Shown here one piece after another: positions 52,803 to 61,596 of a stretch of 64,000 bases of DNA. The stretch comes from Rikenellaceae bacterium. GTDB taxonomy: Bacteria; Bacteroidota; Bacteroidia; Bacteroidales; Rikenellaceae. The notes beneath the pieces were generated by a model. It did no database searches, was not told the origin of the DNA, and saw nothing but the letters and a program-made list of their open reading frames with translations. Each line of letters opens with the position of its first letter. The first letter of the stretch is position 1. A program made the position numbers and the translations under genes. The stretch is taken from assembly GCA_015059965.1 (NCBI GenBank), contig SUZM01000005.1:1-64000 (forward strand). Direction: 5' to 3'.

Positions 52803-53819
52803 ATGAAATCACGACTCCATACCCTCCTCTTGGTCGCACTGATGCTTTTCGTGGGGTGCTCCCGCCCTGCGGAGTACCGGACCGTGGAGGGGGTAATGCT
52901 CGGCACGACACTTCGTTTGGTGGCCCAGACTCCGCTCCCGGCCTCCGAACTCTACGATCGGGCCATGGTGGTCGATCTTCAGATGAAGAGCTCCATGTCG
53001 ATCTTCGATGAGCGCTCGCTGCTGAGCCGCCTGAATCGCTCGGAGACCGACTCGGTGGATGGTCATATCGTCTATAACCTGCGCCTGGCACAGGAGATCT
53101 CGGCCCTGAGCGGCGGAGCCTACGACGTAACCGTCGGGCCGCTGGTCAAGGCCTGGGGCTTTGCCGGGCGGAGAGGGGAGGCCGAGCCCAACCTTGATTC
53201 GCTGCTCCAATTCGTGGGTAGCGACAAAGTAGCTCTGCGCGAAGAGGAGGGGAGAGTGACCCTCTGGAAGGCCGACCCGCGCGTGGAGCTCGACTTCAAC
53301 TCCATTGCCAAGGGCTACACGGTGGACCTTGTGGCCGAGGAGCTCTTGAGCCGGGGGGTAGAGAATTTTTTGGTCGATATCGGCGGTGAGATCCGCTGCC
53401 GGGGGGTCAACCCAAAGGGGATGCCTTGGCGCATCGGCATCGAACGCCCGGTGGACGGAGCCCCATTGGGCGAGAGCTATGAGATGCGCATCGCCCTCAG
53501 TCGGGGGGCACTGGCCACCTCGGGAAATTACCGCCGCTACTTTATCGACCCGGCGGGGCGCAAGATTGCCCACACGATCGATCCGCGCACGGGCGAGAGT
53601 GTACTCTCGCGCCTGCTTTCGGCTACGGTGGTGGCTGAGGAGTGTGCCCGCGCCGATGCCATGGCTACGATGTTCATGGCTCTGGGGGCCGATAAAGCCC
53701 TGGAACTGCTGGAGCTCCATCCCGAATGGCCCGTGGTGCTGATCCTCGCTCCCGAGCAGGAGGGCGATCCGCTGATCACCCACCTGAGCCCGGCCATGGA
53801 GCAGTTGGTTATGGAATAG
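52803..53819 (+). CDS. apbE: FAD:protein FMN transferase (ApbE)
   Basis: Attaches FMN to a Thr of target proteins such as NqrB/NqrC or RnfG. The 338-residue lipoprotein (MLFVGC, Cys19) shows LDFNSIAKGYTVDLVAEEL, VDIGGEIRCRG, ATSGNYRRYF, HTIDPRTGES and CARADAMATMFMALG. The frame is open 37 codons upstream of ATG 52803, but the promoter at 52766-52798 and the signal peptide fix the start. The start is 5 bases after the -7 box: a probable leaderless mRNA. Confidence 0.95.
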   Translation: MKSRLHTLLLVALMLFVGCSRPAEYRTVEGVMLGTTLRLVAQTPLPASELYDRAMVVDLQMKSSMSIFDERSLLSRLNRSETDSVDGHIVYNLRLAQEISALSGGAYDVTVGPLVKAWGFAGRRGEAEPNLDSLLQFVGSDKVALREEEGRVTLWKADPRVELDFNSIAKGYTVDLVAEELLSRGVENFLVDIGGEIRCRGVNPKGMPWRIGIERPVDGAPLGESYEMRIALSRGALATSGNYRRYFIDPAGRKIAHTIDPRTGESVLSRLLSATVVAEECARADAMATMFMALGADKALELLELHPEWPVVLILAPEQEGDPLITHLSPAMEQLVME

Positions 53820-53834
53820 ATAGTAAGATGAGCC

Positions 53835-54704
53835 ATGAAGAGTGCACTTTTATTATATAATCCCGAGGCGGGAAGAGGACGGATCGGAAAGAATCTGGAT
53901 CGCATTGTTGCCACCTTTCGCAGCTGCGACTACCTGCTTGCCCCTCAGGAGATCGACTTTGAACGCGACCCCTTCGCCGGAATTACCCCGCCCGAGCTGG
54001 TGGTGGTGGCCGGAGGCGACGGCACGGTGAACTATGTGGTCAATCGCATGAAAGAGCGGGGGCTCGACCTGCAGCTGGGAATCATCCCTGCCGGTACGGC
54101 CAACGACTTTGCCGGCGCCCTCGGCATGTCGCACGATCCGCTCGAGGCGGCACGACAGATCCTGGAAGGGGAGGAGACACGCATCGATTGTGGCCGTGTC
54201 AATGACCTCTACTTCATCAATATCTTCAGCTTCGGGATCTTTACCACCACCTCGCAACGCACCCCCAACGAGCGCAAACACCGCATCGGCAAACTGGCCT
54301 ACATCATCGAGGGGGTCAAGGAGTTCCGCACGATGCACGCCGTGCCCCTGCAGGTGCGGGCCGACGGCCGCTCGTTTGACTTGAACTCGCTGATGGTGTT
54401 GGTCTTCAACGGCGAGACGGCCGGTGGTTTTCACCTGGCTCCCCGCTCAAGCGTGCGCGACGGAATGTTCGATGTCGTGATGCTCGAAAAACGGAATTTC
54501 CTCTCCTCGACCCTTGCCATGGGACGCTACCTGCTGGGAGGCAATCCGCGTATCGTCCACCGCCTGAGGGTGCAGAACCTCGAGATCGAATCGACGATCA
54601 ACGAACCCACCGATGTGGACGGACAGCCCGGAGCCCAATTCCCGCTTCGGATCGAGTGCCTGGCCGGCGAGTTGCGCATCCGCTGCCCCAAGGAGGGCGA
54701 GTAG
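53835..54704 (+). CDS. Diacylglycerol kinase-family lipid kinase (YegS-like)
   Basis: A 289-residue DAGK catalytic-domain protein: LLLYNPEAGRG, VVAGGDGTVNYVVNRM and IPAGTANDFAGALG form the nucleotide-binding site; a C-terminal beta domain includes FNGETAGGFHLAPRSSVRDG. Phosphorylates a diacylglycerol, ceramide or related lipid; which is not known. It is 15 bp after apbE and probably co-transcribed. Confidence 0.9.
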   Translation: MKSALLLYNPEAGRGRIGKNLDRIVATFRSCDYLLAPQEIDFERDPFAGITPPELVVVAGGDGTVNYVVNRMKERGLDLQLGIIPAGTANDFAGALGMSHDPLEAARQILEGEETRIDCGRVNDLYFINIFSFGIFTTTSQRTPNERKHRIGKLAYIIEGVKEFRTMHAVPLQVRADGRSFDLNSLMVLVFNGETAGGFHLAPRSSVRDGMFDVVMLEKRNFLSSTLAMGRYLLGGNPRIVHRLRVQNLEIESTINEPTDVDGQPGAQFPLRIECLAGELRIRCPKEGE

Positions 54705-54789
54705 TCGCCCAAGAGGGTCCAGATGCGTGTGAATTTGATTGTTCGACGAGCTCGAACCGCACCATGAAGCGTGCGAACAGAGGCGCCAA

Positions 54790-54924
54790 ATAAGAAGAGC
54801 CTGGAGAAATAGAAGCAAGGGCAAGAAGAGTCGAGACAAGAAGAGCCGAGACAAGAAGAGCAAGGACAAGAAGAGTCGAGACAAGAAGAGCAAGGACAAG
54901 AAGAGCAAGGAATAGAAGGAAATA
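54790..54924 (+). repeat. 15-bp tandem repeat (about nine units)
   Basis: Nine consecutive 15-bp units; units three to eight (54820-54909) are GRCAAGAAGAG followed by TCGA, CCGA or CAAG. Units alternate between two variants (…TCGA/CCGA and …CAAG). The plus strand reads in one frame as repeating KKSRD/KKSKD ending in TAG at 54913. It ends 46 bases before the AraC-type regulator. Confidence 0.9.
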
Positions 54925-54970
54925 CGCAAGACGATCATTAGAGAACAAACCATAAATAGAAATATCTGCG

Positions 54971-55888
54971 ATGGATGCTCCGATTAAAAGAAGAAGAGGG
55001 AAAGTAGAGGGGGCTCCCGATAAGATCTCGATTGCGAGGATCAAGTCGGAGATGAATGATGTGAGCTACCTCTCGGATGATTTGGTGATCACGACGATCA
55101 ACTCATTGAATTACTATACGGTGATGCAGAAACCCATCACTGTGGATGGCTTTGTGGCTATTATTTTGATGAGTGGAGAGGCGACCATCTCCCTCAACAT
55201 GACCGACTACACCATCCGCCCAAACAATGTGGTCTTCTTCACCCCCGAATCCATTGTTGATCTGAAGGAGTACTCCGACGAGGCAATGGCCTATATCTTG
55301 GCCTTCTCGAAATCCTTTGTCAATGAGATTCAGGTCGATCTGGCCACCTCACTGCCGGTCTATATGCGCATCGGCAAGGATCCCATCCTGCCTGTTACGT
55401 CTAAGGATGTCTCCGAGATCCGTCAGGTCTTTCAGCTCATCAAGACCCTGTTGCGCAGCGACAAGGAGCGCTACCGCCATGAGATCATCCGCTCGCTCTT
55501 CACCACGGCTTTCTACATCATCACCGAGCTGAATCAACGCGAACGCCCTTCAACCCGCACCAAGGGACGAGGCGAGGCGATCTTCGAGGAGTTTTCTAAT
55601 CTTTTGCAACAATACAATAAGAGGGAACGAAATGTGGGCTTCTACGCCAAACAGCTCGGCATCACCCCCAAGTACCTCTCCTCAATCGTCAAGGAGGTCT
55701 CGGGCAAGACGGCCGCCCGCTGGATCGACGAGTCGGTGATCCTCGAGGCCAAGAATCTTTTGAAGTATTCGGGCATGAGTATCCAGGAGATTGCCTACCA
55801 CCTGAACTTCAGTACCCAGTCCTTCTTTGGCAAGTACTTCAAACAACATACCGGCACCTCTCCCTCGCGCTTCAAGCGCAAAGGCTGA
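54971..55888 (+). CDS. AraC-type transcriptional regulator
   Basis: A 305-residue regulator: an N-terminal cupin-like sensory domain (about 30-180, with GFVAIILMSGEATISLN and PNNVVFFTPESIVD) and a C-terminal double helix-turn-helix (about 205-303) with FYAKQLGITPKYLSSIVKE and IQEIAYHLNFSTQSFFGKYF. The DNA target is unknown. The leader contains the 15-bp repeat array, and no clear -7 box was found within it. A terminator follows at 55929. Confidence 0.88.
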   Translation: MDAPIKRRRGKVEGAPDKISIARIKSEMNDVSYLSDDLVITTINSLNYYTVMQKPITVDGFVAIILMSGEATISLNMTDYTIRPNNVVFFTPESIVDLKEYSDEAMAYILAFSKSFVNEIQVDLATSLPVYMRIGKDPILPVTSKDVSEIRQVFQLIKTLLRSDKERYRHEIIRSLFTTAFYIITELNQRERPSTRTKGRGEAIFEEFSNLLQQYNKRERNVGFYAKQLGITPKYLSSIVKEVSGKTAARWIDESVILEAKNLLKYSGMSIQEIAYHLNFSTQSFFGKYFKQHTGTSPSRFKRKG

Positions 55889-55928
55889 TCCCCCGTTTCC
55901 GAAGGAGCGATTGCCCGGCCAGAAACCC

Positions 55929-55975
55929 AACCCGAACGAGGAGTGCCCTCCCGGCATCCCGTTCGGGTTTCTTGT
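55929..55975 (+). terminator. Terminator of the AraC-type gene
   Basis: A perfect 10-bp stem (55929-55938 with 55960-55969), then TCTTGTTG; a long inner loop contains GAGTGCCCTCCC-type sequence. Confidence 0.65.
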
Positions 55976-56093
55976 TGCCAAGCAGGGGAATAGCCCTCTG
56001 AAAGCGAGCCACAACCGCCAAACAAAAGCCGGGAAGCGCTGCCGCAGAAAAGAAAAAATTTCGTTTCTTAATTCTGAATTTTGAATTATTTTG

Positions 56094-56101
56094 TACCTTT
56101 G
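56094..56101 (+). promoter_or_regulatory. -7 box (TACCTTTG) of tgt
   Basis: TACCTTTG preceded by AATTCTGAATTTTGAATTA-like DNA; leader about 15 nt. Confidence 0.5.
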
Positions 56102-56120
56102 TCGGATAGAGTCGGCAACT

Positions 56121-57251
56121 ATGCAGTTTGAATTGGAACATAAGGCCCCGCAGAGCAAGGCGCGCGCCGGGCGCATCACGACCGATCACGGCGTGATCCA
56201 CACCCCTATTTTTATGCCCGTAGGTACGGCTGCCGCCGTGAAGGGGATTTTTCACCGCGACGTGAAGGAGGAGGCCGGAGCCGAGATTATTCTGGCCAAC
56301 ACCTACCACCTCTACCTTCGTCCCGGCATGGAGATCATCGAAAAGGCCGGGGGTGTTCATCGCTTCTCGACCTGGGATGGGCCGATGCTCACCGACAGCG
56401 GAGGCTTTCAGGTCTTCTCGCTGGCCGACTGCCGCAAACTCAAGGAGGAGGGATGCCATTTCCGCTCGCACATCGACGGCTCGAAGCACCTCTTCACCCC
56501 TGAGAGTGTGATCGACACCGAACGCACGATTGGTGCCGACATCATGATGGCCTTCGACGAGTGCCCCCCGGGGGATGCTCCGCGCGAGTATGCCTCGAAG
56601 TCGCTCGACCTCACGTTGCGCTGGCTCGACCGCTGCTTCAACCGCTACCACCAGACCACGCCCAAGTACGGCCACTACCAGTCGCTCTTCCCCATTGTGC
56701 AGGGGTGCAGCTACCCCGACCTGCGCGTGAAGTCGGCCGAGGCCGTGCAGCAGTACGATGCCGACGGCTACGCCATTGGTGGCTTGGCCGTGGGAGAGCC
56801 TACGGAGGTGATGTACGAGATGATTGAGGTGGTCAATGCGGTTCTGCCGGAGCATAAACCCCGCTACCTGATGGGGGTGGGTACCCCCTGGAACATTCTG
56901 GAGGCGATCGACCGCGGGGTAGATATGTTCGATTGCGTGATGCCCACGCGCAACGGCCGCAACGGACAGCTCTTCACCTGGGAGGGGACGATCAACATCC
57001 GCAACAAGAAGTGGGAGGACGACTTCTCGCCCATTGACCCCGAGGGTACGGCCTTTGTCGATCAGCGCTACTCGAAGGCCTACCTGCACCACTTGTGTGT
57101 CTGTCAGGAGATGATGGCGGCCCAAATCGCTTCGCTACACAACATCGCCTTCTATTTGCGTTTGGTAAAGACGGCCCGCGCCCACATCCTGGCCGGAGAC
57201 TTCAAGTCCTGGAAGGAGGAGGCCGTAAAGAAGATGATGCGACGAATTTGA
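56121..57251 (+). CDS. tgt: Queuine tRNA-ribosyltransferase (TGT)
   Basis: Exchanges preQ1 for guanine at tRNA position 34. The 376-residue TIM-barrel enzyme shows YLRPGMEIIEKAGGVHRF, TDSGGFQVFSL (nucleophile Asp in the downstream FDCVMPTRNGRNG motif), GGLAVGEPTEVM and a C-terminal zinc site (CVCQEMM...LHNIAFY). ATG 56121 is chosen over a TTG that falls on the -7 box. With queA it completes the visible part of the queuosine route. Confidence 0.96.
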   Translation: MQFELEHKAPQSKARAGRITTDHGVIHTPIFMPVGTAAAVKGIFHRDVKEEAGAEIILANTYHLYLRPGMEIIEKAGGVHRFSTWDGPMLTDSGGFQVFSLADCRKLKEEGCHFRSHIDGSKHLFTPESVIDTERTIGADIMMAFDECPPGDAPREYASKSLDLTLRWLDRCFNRYHQTTPKYGHYQSLFPIVQGCSYPDLRVKSAEAVQQYDADGYAIGGLAVGEPTEVMYEMIEVVNAVLPEHKPRYLMGVGTPWNILEAIDRGVDMFDCVMPTRNGRNGQLFTWEGTINIRNKKWEDDFSPIDPEGTAFVDQRYSKAYLHHLCVCQEMMAAQIASLHNIAFYLRLVKTARAHILAGDFKSWKEEAVKKMMRRI

Positions 57252-57295
57252 TCATGTGGGCAGATTGCCGAATGCTGACCGCTTAAGATAGAGTT

Positions 57296-58402
57296 ATGAA
57301 AAATTTTCGATGGCCCGGATTCAAGATCCTCGACCGCTACATATTCCGCAAGTTCCTCGGAACCTACTTCTTCGCCATTGCGATGATCATCGTGATCGTC
57401 GTAGTGTTCGACTATGTGGAGAAGGTGGACGATTTTACGGAGTTGAAGGCCCCGCTCAAGGCGGTGATCTTCGATTACTACTTGAACTTCATCCCCTTCT
57501 TCATCAATCAGTTCAGCGGTCTGTTCACCTTTATTGCCTGTATCTTCTTCACCTCGAAGCTGGCCTACCAGACCGAGATCGTGGCCATGCTCTCGGGCGG
57601 CATGAGTTTCCGGCGCCTGATGTGGCCCTACTTCCTGGGAGCCCTGGCCATCTCAACCCTCTCTCTGGCCCTGAGCCTGTGGGTGATTCCCTACACGCAA
57701 CGCACGCTGGTGGACTTTGAGATGCAATATCGCAAGAAACGTCAGAATTTCCAGTTCGACCGCCACATCTACCGTCAGATTGAGCCCGGCACGTTCCTCT
57801 ATATTCGCGACTTTGCCAAGAAGAGCAACCAGGCCCGTTTCTTCGCGCTGGAGCGCTATGAGGATCGCGCCATCGTCCAAACGCTGGAGGCTGCCGATGC
57901 CAAGTTTGACCCCGAAACACAGCGCTGGAGTGCCTCGCGCTATACGCTACGCATGCGCGACTCGCTGGGGGCCGAGCACTTCTCCCAGCACCGCAACCTG
58001 GACACGCTTCTCAATCTGGATATCAACGAATTGGGGCGTGTCAAGGAGCTCATTAAGACCATGACTATCACCGAGCTCAACGACTTTCTGGATCAACAGA
58101 AGGCCAAGGGCTCGGATGAGATCGCCATTATCCAGGTGGAGCAGCAGTCGCGCTTCGCCTACCCGGCAGCCACCTTTATCCTGACCCTGATCGGCGTCTC
58201 CCTGTCATCGCGTAAGGTGCGCGGTGGAACGGGACTCCACATCGGTATCGGCACGGCCCTCTGCTTCTCGTACATTCTCTTCAACCGCTTCTTCGAGGAG
58301 TTTGCCAAGGGTGGCGCCCTGCCCCCTGCCCTGGCGGTCTGGATTCCCAACCTGATCTACCTCGGCGTAGCCGTCTATCTCTACCAAAAAGCCCCGAAAT
58401 GA
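57296..58402 (+). CDS. LptF/LptG-type permease
   Basis: A 368-residue YjgP/YjgQ-family permease of the LPS transport complex. N-terminal helices around residues 20-40 (TYFFAIAMIIVIVVVFDYV) and 56-110, a periplasmic beta-jellyroll (about 130-260), and C-terminal helices near 285-365 (AATFILTLIGVSLSSRK). With LptB, C and A it would move LPS from the inner membrane. It is single here; F or G cannot be decided. The stop overlaps the mqnE start (ATGA). Confidence 0.9.
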   Translation: MKNFRWPGFKILDRYIFRKFLGTYFFAIAMIIVIVVVFDYVEKVDDFTELKAPLKAVIFDYYLNFIPFFINQFSGLFTFIACIFFTSKLAYQTEIVAMLSGGMSFRRLMWPYFLGALAISTLSLALSLWVIPYTQRTLVDFEMQYRKKRQNFQFDRHIYRQIEPGTFLYIRDFAKKSNQARFFALERYEDRAIVQTLEAADAKFDPETQRWSASRYTLRMRDSLGAEHFSQHRNLDTLLNLDINELGRVKELIKTMTITELNDFLDQQKAKGSDEIAIIQVEQQSRFAYPAATFILTLIGVSLSSRKVRGGTGLHIGIGTALCFSYILFNRFFEEFAKGGALPPALAVWIPNLIYLGVAVYLYQKAPK

Positions 58403-59478
58403 TGCAACAGATTGAACATATCGCCCAGAAAGTACGCTCGGCAGAGCGCATCACCCCCGAGGAGGCCCTCCTGCTGTGGCATGAGGCTCCGCTGTGGCTC
58501 CTGTCCGAACTCGCCATGGAGGTGCGCCACCGCCTGAACGGCCGAAAGCTCTACTACAATCGCAATTTCCATATCGAGCCGACGAACCGCTGTGTCTTCA
58601 ACTGCCGCTTCTGCTCCTACCGCCGCCCCGTGGAGAGCCCCGAGATGTGGGACTACTCGATGGAGCAGATCGAGCAGATCGCCCGCTCACAAGCCGAGAA
58701 GGGAATCACCGAGGTCCACATTGTGGGAGGCGTTCACCCCGACCACGGGTTGGAGTACTACTGTGAGATGATCCGTCGCGTGAAGCAGATTCTGCCCGGG
58801 GTAGCCGTCAAGGCCTTCACAGCCATTGAGTTGGGCTACATGATCCGGCAGGCAGGCCTGACGATCGAGCAGGGGCTGCGCCTTTTGATTGAGGCCGGCA
58901 TGGAGGCCATTCCGGGAGGGGGTGCCGAGATCTTCGACGAAGAGATCCGCGCCCAAATCTGCCCCGAGAAGGGATCTACGGCCGAGTGGTTCGAGGTACA
59001 CGATACGGCCCACCGACTGGGGTTGCACACCAATGCCACCATCCTCTACGGCCACATCGAGGGCCCCGAGCACCGCATCGACCACCTGAAGCGACTGCGC
59101 GAGCAGCAGGATAAGACTCATGGATTTGATGCATTTATCCCGCTGAAATACCGCAACTTCGGCAATTCGATGTCGGCCATTGGCGAGGTTTCGATCACCG
59201 AAGATCTGCGCATGCTGGCCCTCAGCCGCATCTTCCTGGACAACATCCCCCACATCAAAGCCTACTGGGTGATGTATGGAAAGACAACCACCGAGTTGGC
59301 CCTGGCCTTTGGAGCCGATGATGTGGATGGCACGATCGACGATTCGACCAAGATCTACTCGATGGCCGGCGCCGAGGATCAGAAACCGGTGATGAGCGTC
59401 TCGGAGATCGAGCGCATGGCCACGACGGCGGGACTTCAGGCCGTGGAGCGCGACACCTTCTACCATGAATTGCGATAA
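58399..59478 (+). CDS. mqnE: Aminodeoxyfutalosine synthase (MqnE)
   Basis: A radical-SAM enzyme of the futalosine menaquinone pathway that condenses 3-[(1-carboxyvinyl)oxy]benzoate with SAM. The 359-residue protein has CVFNCRFCSYRR (CxxxCxxC), HIVGGVHPDHGLEYY, AIPGGGAEIFDEEIR, and KYRNFGNSMS. The sequence fits MqnE better than MqnC (the CRFCSYRRP motif and position of PGGGAEIF). Start ATG 58399 overlaps the LptF/G stop by four bases. No other mqn gene is in this window. Confidence 0.9.
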   Translation: MMQQIEHIAQKVRSAERITPEEALLLWHEAPLWLLSELAMEVRHRLNGRKLYYNRNFHIEPTNRCVFNCRFCSYRRPVESPEMWDYSMEQIEQIARSQAEKGITEVHIVGGVHPDHGLEYYCEMIRRVKQILPGVAVKAFTAIELGYMIRQAGLTIEQGLRLLIEAGMEAIPGGGAEIFDEEIRAQICPEKGSTAEWFEVHDTAHRLGLHTNATILYGHIEGPEHRIDHLKRLREQQDKTHGFDAFIPLKYRNFGNSMSAIGEVSITEDLRMLALSRIFLDNIPHIKAYWVMYGKTTTELALAFGADDVDGTIDDSTKIYSMAGAEDQKPVMSVSEIERMATTAGLQAVERDTFYHELR

Positions 59479-59519
59479 ACCCCAAAATCGGAGCCTCGGC
59501 TTCGAATCTTGAAAAGACT

Positions 59520-60476
59520 ATGGAAAAGGCAAAAAAACAACCCCTTTGGCAGCAACTCAAGCAACGACCGCTGCTCTATAACCTGCTTTGGATCGCCGCA
59601 ATCCTCCTGATCCTGCTCCTTGTGGCGCATATCGTCATGCTCTTGGGTACGCGCCACGGTTCGCGCCGCACGGTGCCCGAGCTTACGGGTATCCCCCTCT
59701 CGGATGCCGAACGGGTGGCCGAGGAGCACGACTTGGAGCTCATTGTCAACGACTCGCTCTTCGTCCCCGCCTACGAGGGGGGCATCGTCCTGGCCCAGCT
59801 CCCGGCCACGGGGGTGGAGGTGAAGCCCGGACGCAAGATCTACATCACGATCAACTCCTTCTCCGAAAAGATGGTGCCGCTGCCCTATGTGGCGGGTCGT
59901 TCGCTGCGCCAGGCAAAGAACATGCTCGAGATCGCCGGTCTGGAGATCAAGGAGCTTGTCTATCGTGCCGACATGGCGACGAACTACGTCCTTGAACAGC
60001 AGTACCGCGGCGAGAAGATTACGGCCCAGAGCCGAAAGATGGCCGAAGCGGGATCGAGCGTAACCCTCTTCGTCGGTGTCGAGGGGGGCTACGGTACGGC
60101 CTATATTCCGCAGGTGGTGGGCCAGTCGGAGCGCGATGCCAAGAGCCGCCTTTGGGAGAATGGCTTCAACATCGGCGAGATCCACTACGACGAAGGGATC
60201 AACCTCCTGAACCGGAAAGATGCCCGGGTCTATAAGCAGAGCCCGACACTCGGTACAGCACAGGCTCTGGGCAAGAAGGTCTCCATCTGGCTGACGCTCG
60301 ACGAGGAGCTCTCGAGTAAGCGGCATACCGAGGCCGACTTGGAGGCCCAAAAACTTGCCGCCGAGCGTCAGAAGCAGGAGGCGCTGGAGGCCGAGCGGGC
60401 TGCCCAGGAGATGCTTTCCGCGGACGAGGCGACCGAGCAGGCCCCGGCCGAAGAGCACGACGATTTTTTTGAGTAA
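59520..60476 (+). CDS. PASTA-domain membrane protein
   Basis: A 318-residue protein with one N-terminal transmembrane helix (NLLWIAAILLILLLVAHIVML) and three PASTA domains (about 50-114, 115-186 and 190-262), each with the expected ALxxAGL-like pattern (RQAKNMLEIAGL, SERDAKSRLWENGF). No kinase domain is attached, unlike Firmicute PASTA kinases. The tail is a Glu/Ala/Gln coiled-coil-like stretch. Probably binds peptidoglycan or muropeptide; followed by rluD. Confidence 0.88.
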   Translation: MEKAKKQPLWQQLKQRPLLYNLLWIAAILLILLLVAHIVMLLGTRHGSRRTVPELTGIPLSDAERVAEEHDLELIVNDSLFVPAYEGGIVLAQLPATGVEVKPGRKIYITINSFSEKMVPLPYVAGRSLRQAKNMLEIAGLEIKELVYRADMATNYVLEQQYRGEKITAQSRKMAEAGSSVTLFVGVEGGYGTAYIPQVVGQSERDAKSRLWENGFNIGEIHYDEGINLLNRKDARVYKQSPTLGTAQALGKKVSIWLTLDEELSSKRHTEADLEAQKLAAERQKQEALEAERAAQEMLSADEATEQAPAEEHDDFFE

Positions 60477-60493
60477 CCCGCAACTCCGCCACC

Positions 60494-61585
60494 ATGACAG
60501 CACAGGAGAACTATATTGACCCCGAATTGCAGGAGCAGGAGGATGAGCTCTACGAACACTTTTCGATCACGGTAGATAAGGGCCAGAGCCTCGTGAGGTT
60601 AGACAAGTTCCTGACCTTTCGCATGGAGCGTTGCTCGCGCAACCGCATCCAGGCCGCGGCCGACTGCGGCAACGTGTTGGTGAACGGCAAGCCCGCAAAG
60701 TCGAGCTACAAGGTGAAGCCCCTGGATCAGATCTCGATCATGATGCCCTACCCGAAGCGAGACACGGCGATCGTACCGCAGAACATCCCGCTCGACATCC
60801 CCTACGAAGATAACGACCTGCTGCTGGTGAACAAGGCAGCCGGCATGGTGGTCCACCCGGGCCACGGCAACTGGGACGGCACCCTGGTCAATGCCCTGAC
60901 CTACCACCTGCAGAACCTGCCGATGTTCCAGGAGGGCGACACCCGTGCCGGTCTGGTACACCGCATCGACAAGAATACCTCGGGACTGCTGGTGATCGCC
61001 AAGAACGAACGAGCCCACGCCCACCTGGCCAAGCAGTTCTTCGACCACACCACCTCTCGTCGCTATGTGGCCCTGGTGTGGGGCAATTTCGAAGAGGATG
61101 AGGGGACCATCACGGGACACATCGGCCGCTCGCGCAGTGAGCGAATGCAGATGTGCGTCTTCCCCGACGGCTCGGAGGGCAAGCATGCCGTAACCCACTA
61201 CCGCGTACTGCGCCGCTATGGTTATGTAACCCTGGTGGAGTGCCGCCTGGAGACGGGGCGTACACACCAAATCCGAGTTCACATGCAGTACATCGGCCAT
61301 CCGCTCTTCAACGACGAACGCTACGGCGGCGACCGCATCTTGAAGGGCACCACCTTCTCAAAGTATAAACAGTTTATCGAAAACTGCTTCGAGCTGATGC
61401 CCCGCCATGCACTGCATGCCCGCTCACTGGGTTTCATCCACCCGACCACCCATAAAGAGATGCACTTCGAGTCGGAGCTGCCCGATGAGTTCAAGCGCGT
61501 TTTGGAGAAGTGGGACACCTACTGCTCGGCCAACACGAGTGTCATCAAAGAGGTGCTGGAGAACGAAGCATTAACCGAAGCCTAA
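60494..61585 (+). CDS. RluD-type pseudouridine synthase
   Basis: A 363-residue pseudouridine synthase. An S4 domain (about 33-90) precedes the catalytic domain with LVHRIDKNTSGLLVIAKN (catalytic Asp), KAAGMVVHPGHG and VECRLETGRTHQIRVHM. It resembles RluD, which modifies 23S rRNA helix 69, though other RluA-family members cannot be excluded. It is 18 bp after the PASTA gene and is followed by the YgiQ-type gene after 11 bp. Confidence 0.9.
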   Translation: MTAQENYIDPELQEQEDELYEHFSITVDKGQSLVRLDKFLTFRMERCSRNRIQAAADCGNVLVNGKPAKSSYKVKPLDQISIMMPYPKRDTAIVPQNIPLDIPYEDNDLLLVNKAAGMVVHPGHGNWDGTLVNALTYHLQNLPMFQEGDTRAGLVHRIDKNTSGLLVIAKNERAHAHLAKQFFDHTTSRRYVALVWGNFEEDEGTITGHIGRSRSERMQMCVFPDGSEGKHAVTHYRVLRRYGYVTLVECRLETGRTHQIRVHMQYIGHPLFNDERYGGDRILKGTTFSKYKQFIENCFELMPRHALHARSLGFIHPTTHKEMHFESELPDEFKRVLEKWDTYCSANTSVIKEVLENEALTEA

Positions 61586-61596
61586 ATCAAGAGCCG

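Noticed and set aside
54790..54924. A CRISPR-like array upstream of the AraC-type gene
   Set aside because: Contiguous 15-bp units without unique spacers.
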